Positions 14,449-22,281 of a stretch of DNA of 51,753 nucleotides are shown one piece after another. How positions within the stretch are numbered: position 1 is the first letter of the stretch; the number at the start of each line of letters is the position of its first letter. A program made the translations under genes and the position numbers. The notes beneath the pieces are model-generated. The model saw only the letters and a program-made list of their open reading frames with translations. It ran no database searches and was not told the DNA's origin. Source of the stretch: Microseira wollei NIES-4236 (GTDB lineage Bacteria; Cyanobacteriota; Cyanobacteriia; Cyanobacteriales; Aerosakkonemataceae); contig NZ_BLAY01000060.1 in NCBI RefSeq assembly GCF_020521235.1, positions 1-51,753 of the forward strand, in the 5' to 3' direction.

Positions 14449-14769
14449 ATGAAAGTCAAAAATATCCAAATACCAACCGATAAAATAGCCGAATTCTGTC
14501 AGCGCTGGAAAATTACCGAATTTGCCTTATTTGGTTCTGTCTTGCGCGATGATTTTCGTCCAGACAGCAGCGATGTTGATGTATTGGTGACGTTTGCACC
14601 AGATGCTCATTGGACTTTATTTGATATGGTTCATATGGAAGAAGAGTTAGAATCAATCTTTGGGCGCAAGGTTGATTTGGTCAGCAAACGGGGAATTGAG
14701 GAAAGCCTCAACTATCTACGTCGTCAAAATATTCTTGGGAGCGCAGAAATTATTTATGTCAACTCGTGA
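14449..14769 (+). CDS. mntA: MntA-type minimal nucleotidyltransferase antitoxin
   Basis: A 106-residue protein from the ATG at 14449 (MKVKNIQIPTDKIAEFC). The nucleotidyltransferase motif is FALFGSVLRDDFRPDSSDVD followed by VLVTF, giving GS-x-DxD. It has the same architecture as the copy at 3285-3596 (both share LFGSVLRDDFR) but differs elsewhere, so the pairs are old paralogues rather than a recent duplication. It overlaps hepT by 14 nt (ATGTCAACTCGTGA). It should AMPylate and silence the downstream HEPN toxin. Confidence 0.9.
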   Translation: MKVKNIQIPTDKIAEFCQRWKITEFALFGSVLRDDFRPDSSDVDVLVTFAPDAHWTLFDMVHMEEELESIFGRKVDLVSKRGIEESLNYLRRQNILGSAEIIYVNS

Positions 14770-15103
14770 CCTTGATTACCTGCTGGATATTCTGATATCT
14801 GCAAAACTAGCTTTGAGCTATGTCTCTGGTAAGACTTTGACTGAATTTGAGGCAGATATCCAATGCCAAGATTCTGTAACGCGAAGACTTGAAATTATTG
14901 GAGAGGCGGCTAAAAGACTATCTCAAGCAACTCGACTGTCACTGTCTCAAATACCTTGGAGTGACATGATTGGAATGAGAAATAGGATGATTCATCAGTA
15001 TGACAAGGTGAATTTAGCTATTGTTTGGGATACCGTTCAAAACGCTTTACCGCCGTTAATTGTGGAACTGGAAACAGTTGTTCCACCCGAAGATAGAGCA
15101 TAG
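14756..15103 (+). CDS. hepT: HepT-like HEPN RNase toxin, full length
   Basis: A 115-residue HEPN toxin. The catalytic motif is MRNRMIHQYDKV near residues 75-86, with Tyr available for MntA modification. The helix RRLEIIGEAAKRLSQAT precedes it. The intact C terminus (WDTVQNALPPLIVELETVVPPEDRA) is the reference by which the copy at 3583 is seen to be truncated. The start is the ATG within the 14-nt overlap with mntA. The pair should act as a type VII-style toxin-antitoxin module, with the antitoxin modifying the toxin enzymatically. Confidence 0.9.
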   Translation: MSTRDLDYLLDILISAKLALSYVSGKTLTEFEADIQCQDSVTRRLEIIGEAAKRLSQATRLSLSQIPWSDMIGMRNRMIHQYDKVNLAIVWDTVQNALPPLIVELETVVPPEDRA

Positions 15104-15344
15104 GGCGCGCGTTCGCCATCTCCCACCCGCTGGCACTCTCAGTAGTGTTTGTAGTATTTGGTTGCATTAGTTACCTAAAAACTATAGGAGAACGCGTAAA
15201 TTTGGTGGGGCTTGCGAGCAGCGCACAAAAGAAGTTATACAATTTTCTTTTATTGACTCTACATAGCGGCTCGGATCTTGCACCCGCTTTCCTGTCTCTC
15301 CAGCAGAAATACATCGGGGGAATGAGGTCAGTTGGTCAGTTTAG

Positions 15345-16556
15345 GTGAAAACTAATACAAAAGGTACTAGACAAAGATCAATTTTTATCAGCTTTATGGC
15401 AAAACCTCTCGGCACTATGACAAGTATATTCTCGTCTCAAACCTCAAAGCCAGATCGTATCCTGGTTGTAGACGATTCTCCCGATAACGTATTTCTGATT
15501 CAAGCGATTTTGGAAGAAGAAGGTTACAAAATCAGCACCGCAGCAGATGGTCGTTCCGCACTGGCGCAGCTGGAGCAGGAATTACCGGATTTAGTATTGC
15601 TAGACGTAATGATGCCGGGAATGGACGGCTACGAAGTCACCCAGCGCATCCGCGCCATGACATCGTTACCGTTTATCCCAATTTTATTGATCACCGCCTA
15701 CGACCAGCCTAGTGTAGCCCAAGGGTTAGACACCGGAGCCGATGATTTTATCCGCAAACCCGTGGAAGTAGACGAATTGCTGGCGAGGGTGAGAGCGCTG
15801 TTGCGACTTAAGCATAGCGTGGACGAACGCGATGCGATCGCACGCCAGCGAGAAGATTTTGTTTCCCGCCTCACCCACGACTTACGCACGCCGTTAATCG
15901 CCGCAGATCGGATGCTAAATTTAATGCTGCAAGGCGCTTTGGGAGAATTGTCCCCCACGATGCTGGAAGTAATTTCTACCATGACTCGCAGTAACCAAAA
16001 CCTGCTGGCAATGACCAATACCTTACTGGAAGTGTATCGTTACGAAGCAGGTCGCAAAACCTTAAGCTTCTCCCCAGTTGACTTGCGAGATCTGCTCAAA
16101 GAGATTATCGCAGAACTCTCCCCCTTAGCCGGGGATAAAAAACTGTCTCTAACTCTGGCATTCTCCCAGAACAATTCCGGTCATCCAGACCAGTTTACCG
16201 TTGCAGGCGATCGCTTGGAACTCCATAGAGTTTTCACCAATATCATCGGCAATGCAATTAAATTCACAGACACTGGTGCCATCGATGTCCACCTCAACAG
16301 CGCTAATAGCACCCCTAACGGTGCTAGACCCCAGGTAACCATTGAAATTCAAGATACAGGTCCAGGCATCCCAAAAGAAGAACAAGCTTGGCTGTTTGAA
16401 AGATTTCGCCAAGGACGTCACAAGCATTCCGGTAGCGGTTTGGGGTTACACCTGTCCCAGCGCATTGTGGAAGCTCATCAAGGAACAATTCAGGTCAAGT
16501 CAGAAGTCGGTCAAGGATCTTTGTTTATTATCTCTCTACCCGCCCAGCAATCCTGA
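15345..16556 (+). CDS. Receiver-domain / histidine kinase hybrid protein
   Basis: A 403-residue cytosolic signalling protein. An N-terminal receiver domain (ILVVDDSPDN, phospho-Asp in VLLDVMMPGMDGYE, Lys in FIRKPVE) is joined directly to a kinase core: HisKA (VSRLTHDLRTPLIAADR), N-box (NIIGNAIKFTD), G1 (DTGPGIPKEE) and G2 (GSGLGLHLS). There is no membrane segment or sensor domain, so input probably arrives by phosphotransfer to the receiver. This order is common in cyanobacteria. The start is uncertain: GTG 15345, ATG 15396 and ATG 15417 all precede the receiver, and the last two fit the fold best. No cognate regulator is adjacent. Confidence 0.9.
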   Translation: MKTNTKGTRQRSIFISFMAKPLGTMTSIFSSQTSKPDRILVVDDSPDNVFLIQAILEEEGYKISTAADGRSALAQLEQELPDLVLLDVMMPGMDGYEVTQRIRAMTSLPFIPILLITAYDQPSVAQGLDTGADDFIRKPVEVDELLARVRALLRLKHSVDERDAIARQREDFVSRLTHDLRTPLIAADRMLNLMLQGALGELSPTMLEVISTMTRSNQNLLAMTNTLLEVYRYEAGRKTLSFSPVDLRDLLKEIIAELSPLAGDKKLSLTLAFSQNNSGHPDQFTVAGDRLELHRVFTNIIGNAIKFTDTGAIDVHLNSANSTPNGARPQVTIEIQDTGPGIPKEEQAWLFERFRQGRHKHSGSGLGLHLSQRIVEAHQGTIQVKSEVGQGSLFIISLPAQQS

Positions 16557-16575
16557 AATTCCTAATCTTTCGCGG

Positions 16576-16612
16576 TTAATGGTTCATTGTTGCCACAGCA
16601 ATGAACCATTAA
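16576..16612 (+). terminator. Strong hairpin after the hybrid kinase gene
   Basis: A perfect 14-bp stem TTAATGGTTCATTG / CAATGAACCATTAA with a 9-nt loop, 20 bp after the stop codon. It lacks a good U tract, so it may end transcripts weakly or stabilise the 3' end. Confidence 0.65.
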
Positions 16613-16665
16613 AATCCAAAAATAGTCTAAAATACAAAACTGAAAATCTACACTGAAAAACTCAA

Positions 16666-18045
16666 ATGCTAGTTCAATTAGAAATTAGCGAAATAATTCG
16701 TCAGCAACGGCTCTTTTTTGCCACGGGAAAAACTAAAGATGTCTCGTTCCGCCTCGAACAGCTCAAGATTTTAAACCAAGCTATTTTAGATAATGAAGCT
16801 GCTATCATTGAGGATCTGAATGCCGACCTCAAAAAGCCAACCCTTGAGGCGTATGCCTTGGAAATTGCAGTAGTTAAAAAAGAAATTAATCACGCCATCA
16901 AGCATATTAAAAGTTGGACAAAACCCAAGAAAGTAACAGAAATTCCTTTAGAACAATTTCCCGCTTCAGCTATCATTTATCCCGAACCCTTGGGCGTTGT
17001 GTTGATTATCGCGCCTTGGAACTACCCGTTTCAGCTAACGCTCTCGCCGTTAGTGGGAGCGATCGCCGCAGGAAACTGCGCCATTTTAAAACCTTCAGAA
17101 CTCGCCCCCCATACGTCTCGCGTTATCGCAGATATATGCCAAAAAAACTTTGACCCCGCCTACATCGCGGTCGTAGAAGGCGGCGTCGAAACCAGCCAAC
17201 AATTATTAAAAGAAAAGTTCGATCATATCTTTTTCACCGGCGGCACGGCAGTTGGTAAAATTATCATGGAAGCCGCCGCCAAACAACTAACTCCCGTTAC
17301 CCTAGAACTCGGCGGCAAAAGTCCTTGTATTGTCGATGCCGATATAAACCTGGAACATACTGCTAGAAGAATTGCTTGGGGAAAATTCATCAATGCCGGT
17401 CAAAGTTGCATCGCACCCGATTATATTTTAGTCGATAAAACCATCAAAAAAGATTTGATAGAAAACATCAAAAAATGCCTGAAAGAATTTTATGGCGATG
17501 ACCCGGAAAACAATCCAGATTACGGCAGAATTATCAATCAAAAACAGTTCGATCGTCTCACAGCATTCCTAAACGGCGAAATAATTGTAGGTGGAAAAAC
17601 CAACCCCGAAACCCTATACATCGCCCCCACTCTGATAGATAATGTTTCCCTAGATGCGCCGCTCATGCAAGAGGAAATTTTTGGCCCCATTCTGCCAATA
17701 ATAGAGTATAATAATCTATCAGAAGCTATTGGCATTGTTAACGCCCAGCCAAAACCTCTAGCCCTTTATTTGTTTTCCAAAAACAAAAATTATCAAGAGC
17801 GAGTTTTGCGAGAAACTTCATCGGGAGGTGTCTGTATCAACGACACCGTAATGCAAGTAGGCATACCCGATTTACCCTTTGGGGGTGTTGGTTTCAGTGG
17901 TATTGGCAGCTATCACGGCCAAGCCAGTTTTGATATCTTCTCCCATCAAAAAAGCGTGTTGAAGCGGTCTTTTCTCATGGATTTGAAATTGCGCTACGCA
18001 CCCTATAAAGGTAAGCTAGATTTACTCAAAAAAATCATTGGTTAA
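16666..18045 (+). CDS. Aldehyde dehydrogenase (class 3 / fatty-aldehyde type)
   Basis: A 459-residue NAD(P)-dependent aldehyde dehydrogenase resembling the class-3 group, shorter than typical class 1/2 enzymes. Catalytic features: the oxyanion Asn in APWNYPFQLTL, nucleotide loop FFTGGTAVGKIIM, general-base Glu in VTLELGGKSPCIVD, and catalytic Cys in NAGQSCIAPDYI. The C-terminal QKSVLKRSFLMDLKLRYAPY may form a membrane-associating tail, as in fatty-aldehyde dehydrogenases. In cyanobacteria such an enzyme oxidises fatty aldehydes or apocarotenals; the precise substrate is unknown. It begins about 50 bp after the hairpin that ends the kinase gene, so it probably has its own promoter. Confidence 0.93.
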   Translation: MLVQLEISEIIRQQRLFFATGKTKDVSFRLEQLKILNQAILDNEAAIIEDLNADLKKPTLEAYALEIAVVKKEINHAIKHIKSWTKPKKVTEIPLEQFPASAIIYPEPLGVVLIIAPWNYPFQLTLSPLVGAIAAGNCAILKPSELAPHTSRVIADICQKNFDPAYIAVVEGGVETSQQLLKEKFDHIFFTGGTAVGKIIMEAAAKQLTPVTLELGGKSPCIVDADINLEHTARRIAWGKFINAGQSCIAPDYILVDKTIKKDLIENIKKCLKEFYGDDPENNPDYGRIINQKQFDRLTAFLNGEIIVGGKTNPETLYIAPTLIDNVSLDAPLMQEEIFGPILPIIEYNNLSEAIGIVNAQPKPLALYLFSKNKNYQERVLRETSSGGVCINDTVMQVGIPDLPFGGVGFSGIGSYHGQASFDIFSHQKSVLKRSFLMDLKLRYAPYKGKLDLLKKIIG

Positions 18046-18539
18046 GGAAATTGCAGATGGCAGATTTTAGATTTCAGATTCAGGTCTGACGCCAACAATC
18101 TCAATGTAGGGTGCGTTAGCTGTCGTCGTAACGCACCATCTCCACCATATCTGGAGTTGCTGCGTAATACCAAATCCGGGTTAACAACCCCCTTTATTCT
18201 TACAGACCGCGCAGGCGGTCTTTGTTTGTGTAGGCGCGACTTAAGTCGTTCGCGATAAAGGGGGTAATGAAAGCGGATTTAGTATAATATCATGTTCGGT
18301 AGCAATGGTAGTGTATAGTAGGGGCGGGTTTTACGAGAGATATTTGCTACCAGCGCTAAGGTTTAATAAACCCGCCCCGGCAGAGGTTACCGATGCCTAA
18401 AGACGATTTTTTACAGGCTTACGCAAATACACTGTGATGGTGCGTTACGAAGAAAGCTAACGCACCCTACATATAGTTACTTTGCGATCGCAGATGCCAA
18501 ATTTAACTCAATCTGCAATCTACAATCTACAATCTAAAA
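18046..18539. repeat. Gene-free repeat cluster
   Basis: This 494-bp stretch holds no gene. Besides the 119-bp element listed separately, it contains two copies of a GGTGCGTTA ... TAACGCACC inverted repeat (18110-18118 with 18129-18137, and 18439-18447 with 18458-18466), in opposite relative orientation of their spacers. Short runs of CAGATTT / AATCTACAATCT lie at both edges. It separates the aldehyde dehydrogenase from the convergent sulfite-oxidase-fold gene. Confidence 0.8.
18167..18285. mobile_element. 119-bp MITE-like inverted-repeat element
   Basis: Termini ATACCAAATCCG (18167-18178) and CGGATTTAGTAT (18274-18285) are inverted repeats with one mismatch. Inside, CCCCCTTTAT (18188-18197) pairs exactly with ATAAAGGGGG (18255-18264), so the whole element can fold into one long imperfect hairpin. 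The apex carries ACCGC/GCGGT and a TTTGTTTGTGTAG module. Confidence 0.8.
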
Positions 18540-19151
18540 TTAAAACAGGCCGCTATAGCGTTCTTCCGCCCAAGGTTCGCCCCGGCGGTGATAGCCATTG
18601 CGTTCCCAAAAACCCAATTCTTCTTGGTCTAAAAACTCTAGACCATTGAGCCATTTAGCACTTTTCCAGGCATAAAGATGGGGAACTACAAGGCGTAAAG
18701 GACCACCATGTTCTGCGGGTAACGGTTCGCCAAACAAAGTATGGGCAAAAAAGTTTTCTTCCCGCCAGAAGTCTGCCATAGAAATATTAGTAGTGTAGCC
18801 GCCGTAGCAGTGTTCCATAATATGACTTGCTTTGGGGTCTACTTCCACATGCTGCATAAAGTCTGTGACTTTCACCCCAGTCCACTTCACATCTAGCCGC
18901 GACCAACGGGTAACGCAGTGAAAATCTGCGGTAAACTCGTGTTGGGGCATTGCCATAAAGTCGGCGAAAGTGAAAGTCTTTGGTTGAGCCAAACCCCAGA
19001 CCCGAAATTCCCAGTTTTCGATGCTGACTTTGGGAGTTTCACCATAAGTCAAGACGGGGAAACCTTTGGTTTCATATTGACCTGGGGGGATGCGATCGCT
19101 CATTTCCGATCCCGGCTTCTTGAAAAACTTTCCGATCATATTACCAGCCAC
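18540..19151 (-). CDS. Sulfite oxidase-fold molybdopterin oxidoreductase
   Basis: A 203-residue protein of the oxidoreductase molybdopterin-binding (SUOX/MsrP-like) family, but shorter than MsrP and without a Tat signal, so cytosolic. The molybdenum-ligand Cys is in FHCVTRWSRLDVKWTGV near residue 78, and the cofactor-binding block is HGGPLRLVVPHLYAWKSAKW near residue 148. It opens MAGNMIGKFFKKPG. It probably performs a two-electron oxygen-atom transfer, but the substrate is unknown. Molybdopterin genes are not in the window. The next gene downstream across the repeat cluster is convergent. Confidence 0.88.
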   Translation of the reverse strand: MAGNMIGKFFKKPGSEMSDRIPPGQYETKGFPVLTYGETPKVSIENWEFRVWGLAQPKTFTFADFMAMPQHEFTADFHCVTRWSRLDVKWTGVKVTDFMQHVEVDPKASHIMEHCYGGYTTNISMADFWREENFFAHTLFGEPLPAEHGGPLRLVVPHLYAWKSAKWLNGLEFLDQEELGFWERNGYHRRGEPWAEERYSGLF

Positions 19152-19306
19152 AATAAAGTTTTCCGTGCTGACCCGACAGAACTGCTATGTTCCTGTCATG
19201 TCAGCATCCATAGTTACATTTTGTTACAAAATCAGCTATCGGGCAGCGAACCGAAAAATAAACTGGGCTAGTCAAACCGATGCGTCTCACATCTAAGACT
19301 AGGAGA

Positions 19307-19483
19307 TTACTCTTGAGACTCTTCTTCGTCTTCCTTAGACGGATACACGAACTTAGACCGCCCAGTCAAAATCGACTTGCCCAAGCTGAGGGCTTTTTGT
19401 GCTTGAATTGCCGCCTTATGTCTCCAGGTAGCTCTGCGCTTATCCCGTTTGGATTTGGATGTTTTCTTCTTAGGAACCGCCAT
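19307..19483 (-). CDS. rpmF: 50S ribosomal protein L32
   Basis: A 58-residue protein, [20 protein letters not shown] near its start, the unmistakable bL32 N terminus, with a basic body, KFVYPSK and an acidic tail (EDEEESQE). The cyanobacterial form lacks the CxxC zinc pair found in some bacteria, and no Cys is present here. The start ATG is at 19481-19483 and the stop TAA at 19307-19309. It stands alone; the 5' region to about 19560 should hold its promoter. It is easy to miss because of its size. Confidence 0.95.
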   Translation of the reverse strand: MAVPKKKTSKSKRDKRRATWRHKAAIQAQKALSLGKSILTGRSKFVYPSKEDEEESQE

Positions 19484-19648
19484 GACGATCTTGGAAAATT
19501 GGACAACCTTTCTATTTTAGCTGAATGTTAGGACTCCCCACATAGATCAAACTGGTATCGGGTAGTGCGCGCTGAGGTTTCCCGTTACCCCATCGCCACT
19601 ACCCGATATTGGGGCAGAAAACATTTTCAACTTCCTTGGTACGGAATT

Positions 19649-20557
19649 TTAGAAATTGCGACGAAAGCCCCCATTGCCGGTAGAACCATTCGTGCCGTTG
19701 AAATTCCCCGTTCCAGGCGTGCCGGTTGTACCGTTGAAATTCGTCGTTCCGGGGGTGCCGGTTGTACCGTTGAAATTCGTGGTTCCGGGGGTGCCGGTTG
19801 TACCGTTGAAATTCGTGGTTCCGGGGGTGCCGGTATTGCCGTTGAAATTCGTCGTTCCGGGGGTGCCGATTGTGCCGGTTGTGCCATTGGGTACCAATTG
19901 TCCCGGCACAGTTCCGGGTACAACGATGGTGCCATTTGGTAACACTTGTCCCGGCACAACGGTGGGTACAACGATAGTGCCGTTTGGTAGCACTTGTTGT
20001 TGTCCCAGCACGATGCCTGCTGGCACTATAGCTCCATTGGGTAGAACTTGTGCTTGTCCGAGACCATTTCCCGGTACGGCGGTGCCATTGGGAACTGCTT
20101 GTCCGGGAGTGCCAACGGGTGTTGCACCTGCTGCGGCAATACCGGGGGTATTCGGGGCGGTGTTATCGAGCCTTAAAAGAGATCTGGCACTCTTAAAATA
20201 GGTTGCCCAGCGTTGGGGACTGGGATTGCGCACCCAGTCTTGACGATTGACTTCTAAAGAGAGAATCGGTGCAGCAGAACCTTCATTTTGCCCGACAACG
20301 GTAACGGCAACCGCTCTGCTAGAAGGGTTTTGGTTAAAGGTACGAATAGCGGCATCTGTTACGACTGCCTCGGCTCTGCGGATAAAGGTATCGTAGCTTT
20401 CATTGGGTTGGCGATTAAGGAAAAGGTTAACGCGAGCGGTATCGGCTTGGGAAACTGGCTGTGCGAGCGCACCATTAGCCAGCCAGACACTGCCTCCCAA
20501 TCCTAGTAAAGCCGCTAGACTTAACGGAGCGATGGCCAAATACTTAGACTGCCACAT
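19649..20557 (-). CDS. Secreted repeat-tailed protein, paralogue A
   Basis: About 302 residues from the ATG at 20557 (an upstream TTG would add five). The signal peptide (SKYLAIAPLSLAALLGLGG, cleavage near ALAQP) predicts export. A folded domain of about 110 residues follows, with ARVNLFLNRQPNESYDTFIRRAEAV and APILSLEVNRQDWV, closely matching the gene at 22282-23265. The C-terminal half is Gly/Thr/Asn/Pro-rich. It contains PNGTIVVP-type repeats and then five near-copies of a 12-residue unit GTPGTTNFNGTT (36-bp DNA repeat), ending GFRRNF. The tail may be a surface or matrix segment. The domain function is unknown to me. Confidence 0.75.
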   Translation of the reverse strand: MWQSKYLAIAPLSLAALLGLGGSVWLANGALAQPVSQADTARVNLFLNRQPNESYDTFIRRAEAVVTDAAIRTFNQNPSSRAVAVTVVGQNEGSAAPILSLEVNRQDWVRNPSPQRWATYFKSARSLLRLDNTAPNTPGIAAAGATPVGTPGQAVPNGTAVPGNGLGQAQVLPNGAIVPAGIVLGQQQVLPNGTIVVPTVVPGQVLPNGTIVVPGTVPGQLVPNGTTGTIGTPGTTNFNGNTGTPGTTNFNGTTGTPGTTNFNGTTGTPGTTNFNGTTGTPGTGNFNGTNGSTGNGGFRRNF

Positions 20558-20651
20558 AATTCTTGCCTTCAACGCGCCAGTAAATCGCGGGTTTGAAACT
20601 GGAGCGCAAAAACTCTACATATCTGTACATTTATGGTTATTTTGCGGAGGT

Positions 20652-21920
20652 TTAGGCATAGTCGTAACCATCCCGACGATGAACGGGCGTTAAATAGTCC
20701 AATTTGATTGACCTCCGTTTTTTGTCGATTACAAACTCACCGTAACCATGAGACATTGGACAGACTCGTGCCGTAAAAGTCCCTTTATATTTGCCTTTCA
20801 AGACATCGGCGCGAACAATATCACCAGTACAAAAACCGTGAATGGGACGTAATGGGCGATGCTTAATAGGATAGCCAAACTTGTCTGTCTGGCAACGTTG
20901 TCTGCCACCAAAACCAGTGGCTTTTACTTTGAGAATTTTGGTTGTAACAAGTTTTATGGTTTCAACCACACCAACACAAGCTGCATCAATCCAGTGTGCT
21001 TTTGGTAACTCAAATCGCATCCTGTTGAATTTAGTTTGTCCGCCGGTTCCAGTGGTTACAGGTAGTCCAAATCGTTTTAGCGCATTTAACAACGCCCACC
21101 TAGTAGCGTTGACTGATGCAGCATCTTTTAGCGGTTTGGTTGCTTGTCGCAATACAGTATTGAGAACATCTGGTTTCCCTTTGAGAAAGTCTTTGATATC
21201 CTTATTTCCTTTACGCTGGCACTTGTGGCAAGCAAGACTTAGGTTTGATATCCGATCTGAACCACCTTTTGACTTTGGTTGAATGTGTTCAATTTCCAAC
21301 GGGACATCTTTGACACCGCAGTAAGCACACGCTCTGTTCCACTTCTGTAGCAAGTACTCGCGGCATTCATAGCCGTGTAACGTTCCTTGCTGGTACTCGG
21401 TTCCAGAGATTTCTGGATTCACAATGGCTGGCGTATCGAACTTAACTACTTCCTGAACGATAGAACCAATTGGCGCAAATTTTTGGAGTCGTTTTACCCA
21501 GGTTTCAGTTGTAAAAACGCGGTGAGCAAGAGAGGGAGCCAACCAACCATCGGGACGTTTACGGTTGAAGAAACTAGCTTTCCGATAACGAGTATTGCGA
21601 TTTCTGCGACAAGAGCGTACCGCTAATCGATGTAAGAGAGCAGCCTTGATTTGTTGACCACGGTGTTGCAACTCCATTGCCCAGATAACATTTCCTTGAT
21701 TAGTTACTAGCGCAATGCCAGTAAACTTTGAACCTGGATCGATTTTGAGCGTGAGCGGATACACATTCGCGTTCTCAATGACTCGCTTTAGCATCAAAGT
21801 GAACGGATAGCGCCGAAATACGGTGGCCTTCCTAGAATCCAATAATTTACGAGCTTTTGCTGCATGTACTGGATTAAGAGGTGTCTTGTTCCCATCGATA
21901 AGAAGTGCGTAATTTGACAT
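20652..21920 (-). CDS. iscB: IscB, OMEGA RNA-guided nuclease (RuvC + HNH)
   Basis: A 422-residue IscB, the Cas9-ancestor family. The N-terminal PLMP-type domain is PLNPVHAAKARKLLDSRKATVFRRYPF (residues 14-40). RuvC-I has D61 (LKIDPGSKFTGIAL). An arginine-rich bridge helix (RRNRNTRYRK) lies near 105-114. RuvC-II has E157 (VQEVVKFDT). An HNH domain spans 196-240 with zinc Cys pairs CAYC and CHKC and catalytic-type EIEHIQPKSKGG. RuvC-III has H309 and D312 (KAHWIDAACVG). All catalytic residues are present, so it should be active. IscB proteins use an omega-RNA encoded just upstream, and a structured 360-bp non-coding stretch lies there. No TnpA transposase is adjacent. Confidence 0.93.
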   Translation of the reverse strand: MSNYALLIDGNKTPLNPVHAAKARKLLDSRKATVFRRYPFTLMLKRVIENANVYPLTLKIDPGSKFTGIALVTNQGNVIWAMELQHRGQQIKAALLHRLAVRSCRRNRNTRYRKASFFNRKRPDGWLAPSLAHRVFTTETWVKRLQKFAPIGSIVQEVVKFDTPAIVNPEISGTEYQQGTLHGYECREYLLQKWNRACAYCGVKDVPLEIEHIQPKSKGGSDRISNLSLACHKCQRKGNKDIKDFLKGKPDVLNTVLRQATKPLKDAASVNATRWALLNALKRFGLPVTTGTGGQTKFNRMRFELPKAHWIDAACVGVVETIKLVTTKILKVKATGFGGRQRCQTDKFGYPIKHRPLRPIHGFCTGDIVRADVLKGKYKGTFTARVCPMSHGYGEFVIDKKRRSIKLDYLTPVHRRDGYDYA

Positions 21921-22275
21921 ATTCTGTCATCTTTATTGCTAAGTAATGTTTGCCTCGTCAATGTTCAAATGGCTTTTTAGGAAGGCGGCACTATAGCTAT
22001 AAACCCATTCGCTAATTTCTTAACCACCTTCGACAGATAGCTACAAGCTGGCGTTCACCTGTAGGTGTCATGACCAAATAAACGTAGTCAGTTAAGACTT
22101 AGACTGCACGCTCCGACGCTTTTTCCAGATCTGACCAGCTTTGGCTAGTTCTGCATAGGTTTTTCGGAGCGGTTGGTTGTCCTCTTTCTTTACCGTAGCT
22201 CTGGGCGTAGTGACTCTAATCTGCATTATGGCGTAGACACTCCCAGCCTGTAGACCGATCTTGCGAAATGTTGCG
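21921..22275 (-). ncRNA. Predicted omega-RNA locus of IscB
   Basis: The non-coding region upstream of iscB shows nested perfect stems. CTGGG (22201-22205) pairs with CCCAG (22242-22246), enclosing AGTG (22209-22212) with CACT (22238-22241). CGCTCCG (22109-22115) pairs with CGGAGCG (22165-22171). CAGTTAAG (22089-22096) pairs with CTTAGACTG (22098-22106). CACCT (22056-22060) pairs with AGGTG (22063-22067), enclosed by GACA/TGTC. Position, size and strand match known IscB omega-RNAs, whose guide is at the 5' end, here toward 22250-22290. The exact ends and guide cannot be set by reading. Confidence 0.75.
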
Positions 22276-22281
22276 CCTGCC

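Noticed and set aside
14061-14459. Minus-strand 132-codon frame
   Set aside because: Lies antisense to the RHH gene and across the decamer repeats; no start signal or protein-like pattern.
15104-15344. Possible gene between hepT and the hybrid kinase
   Set aside because: The longest frame (67 codons from 15145) has poor composition and no ribosome binding site; taken as promoter region.
19656-20201. Plus-strand Pro/Val-rich 181-codon frame
   Set aside because: Antisense of the 36-bp and PNGTIVVP-type repeats of paralogue A, which has a signal peptide and a recognisable domain.
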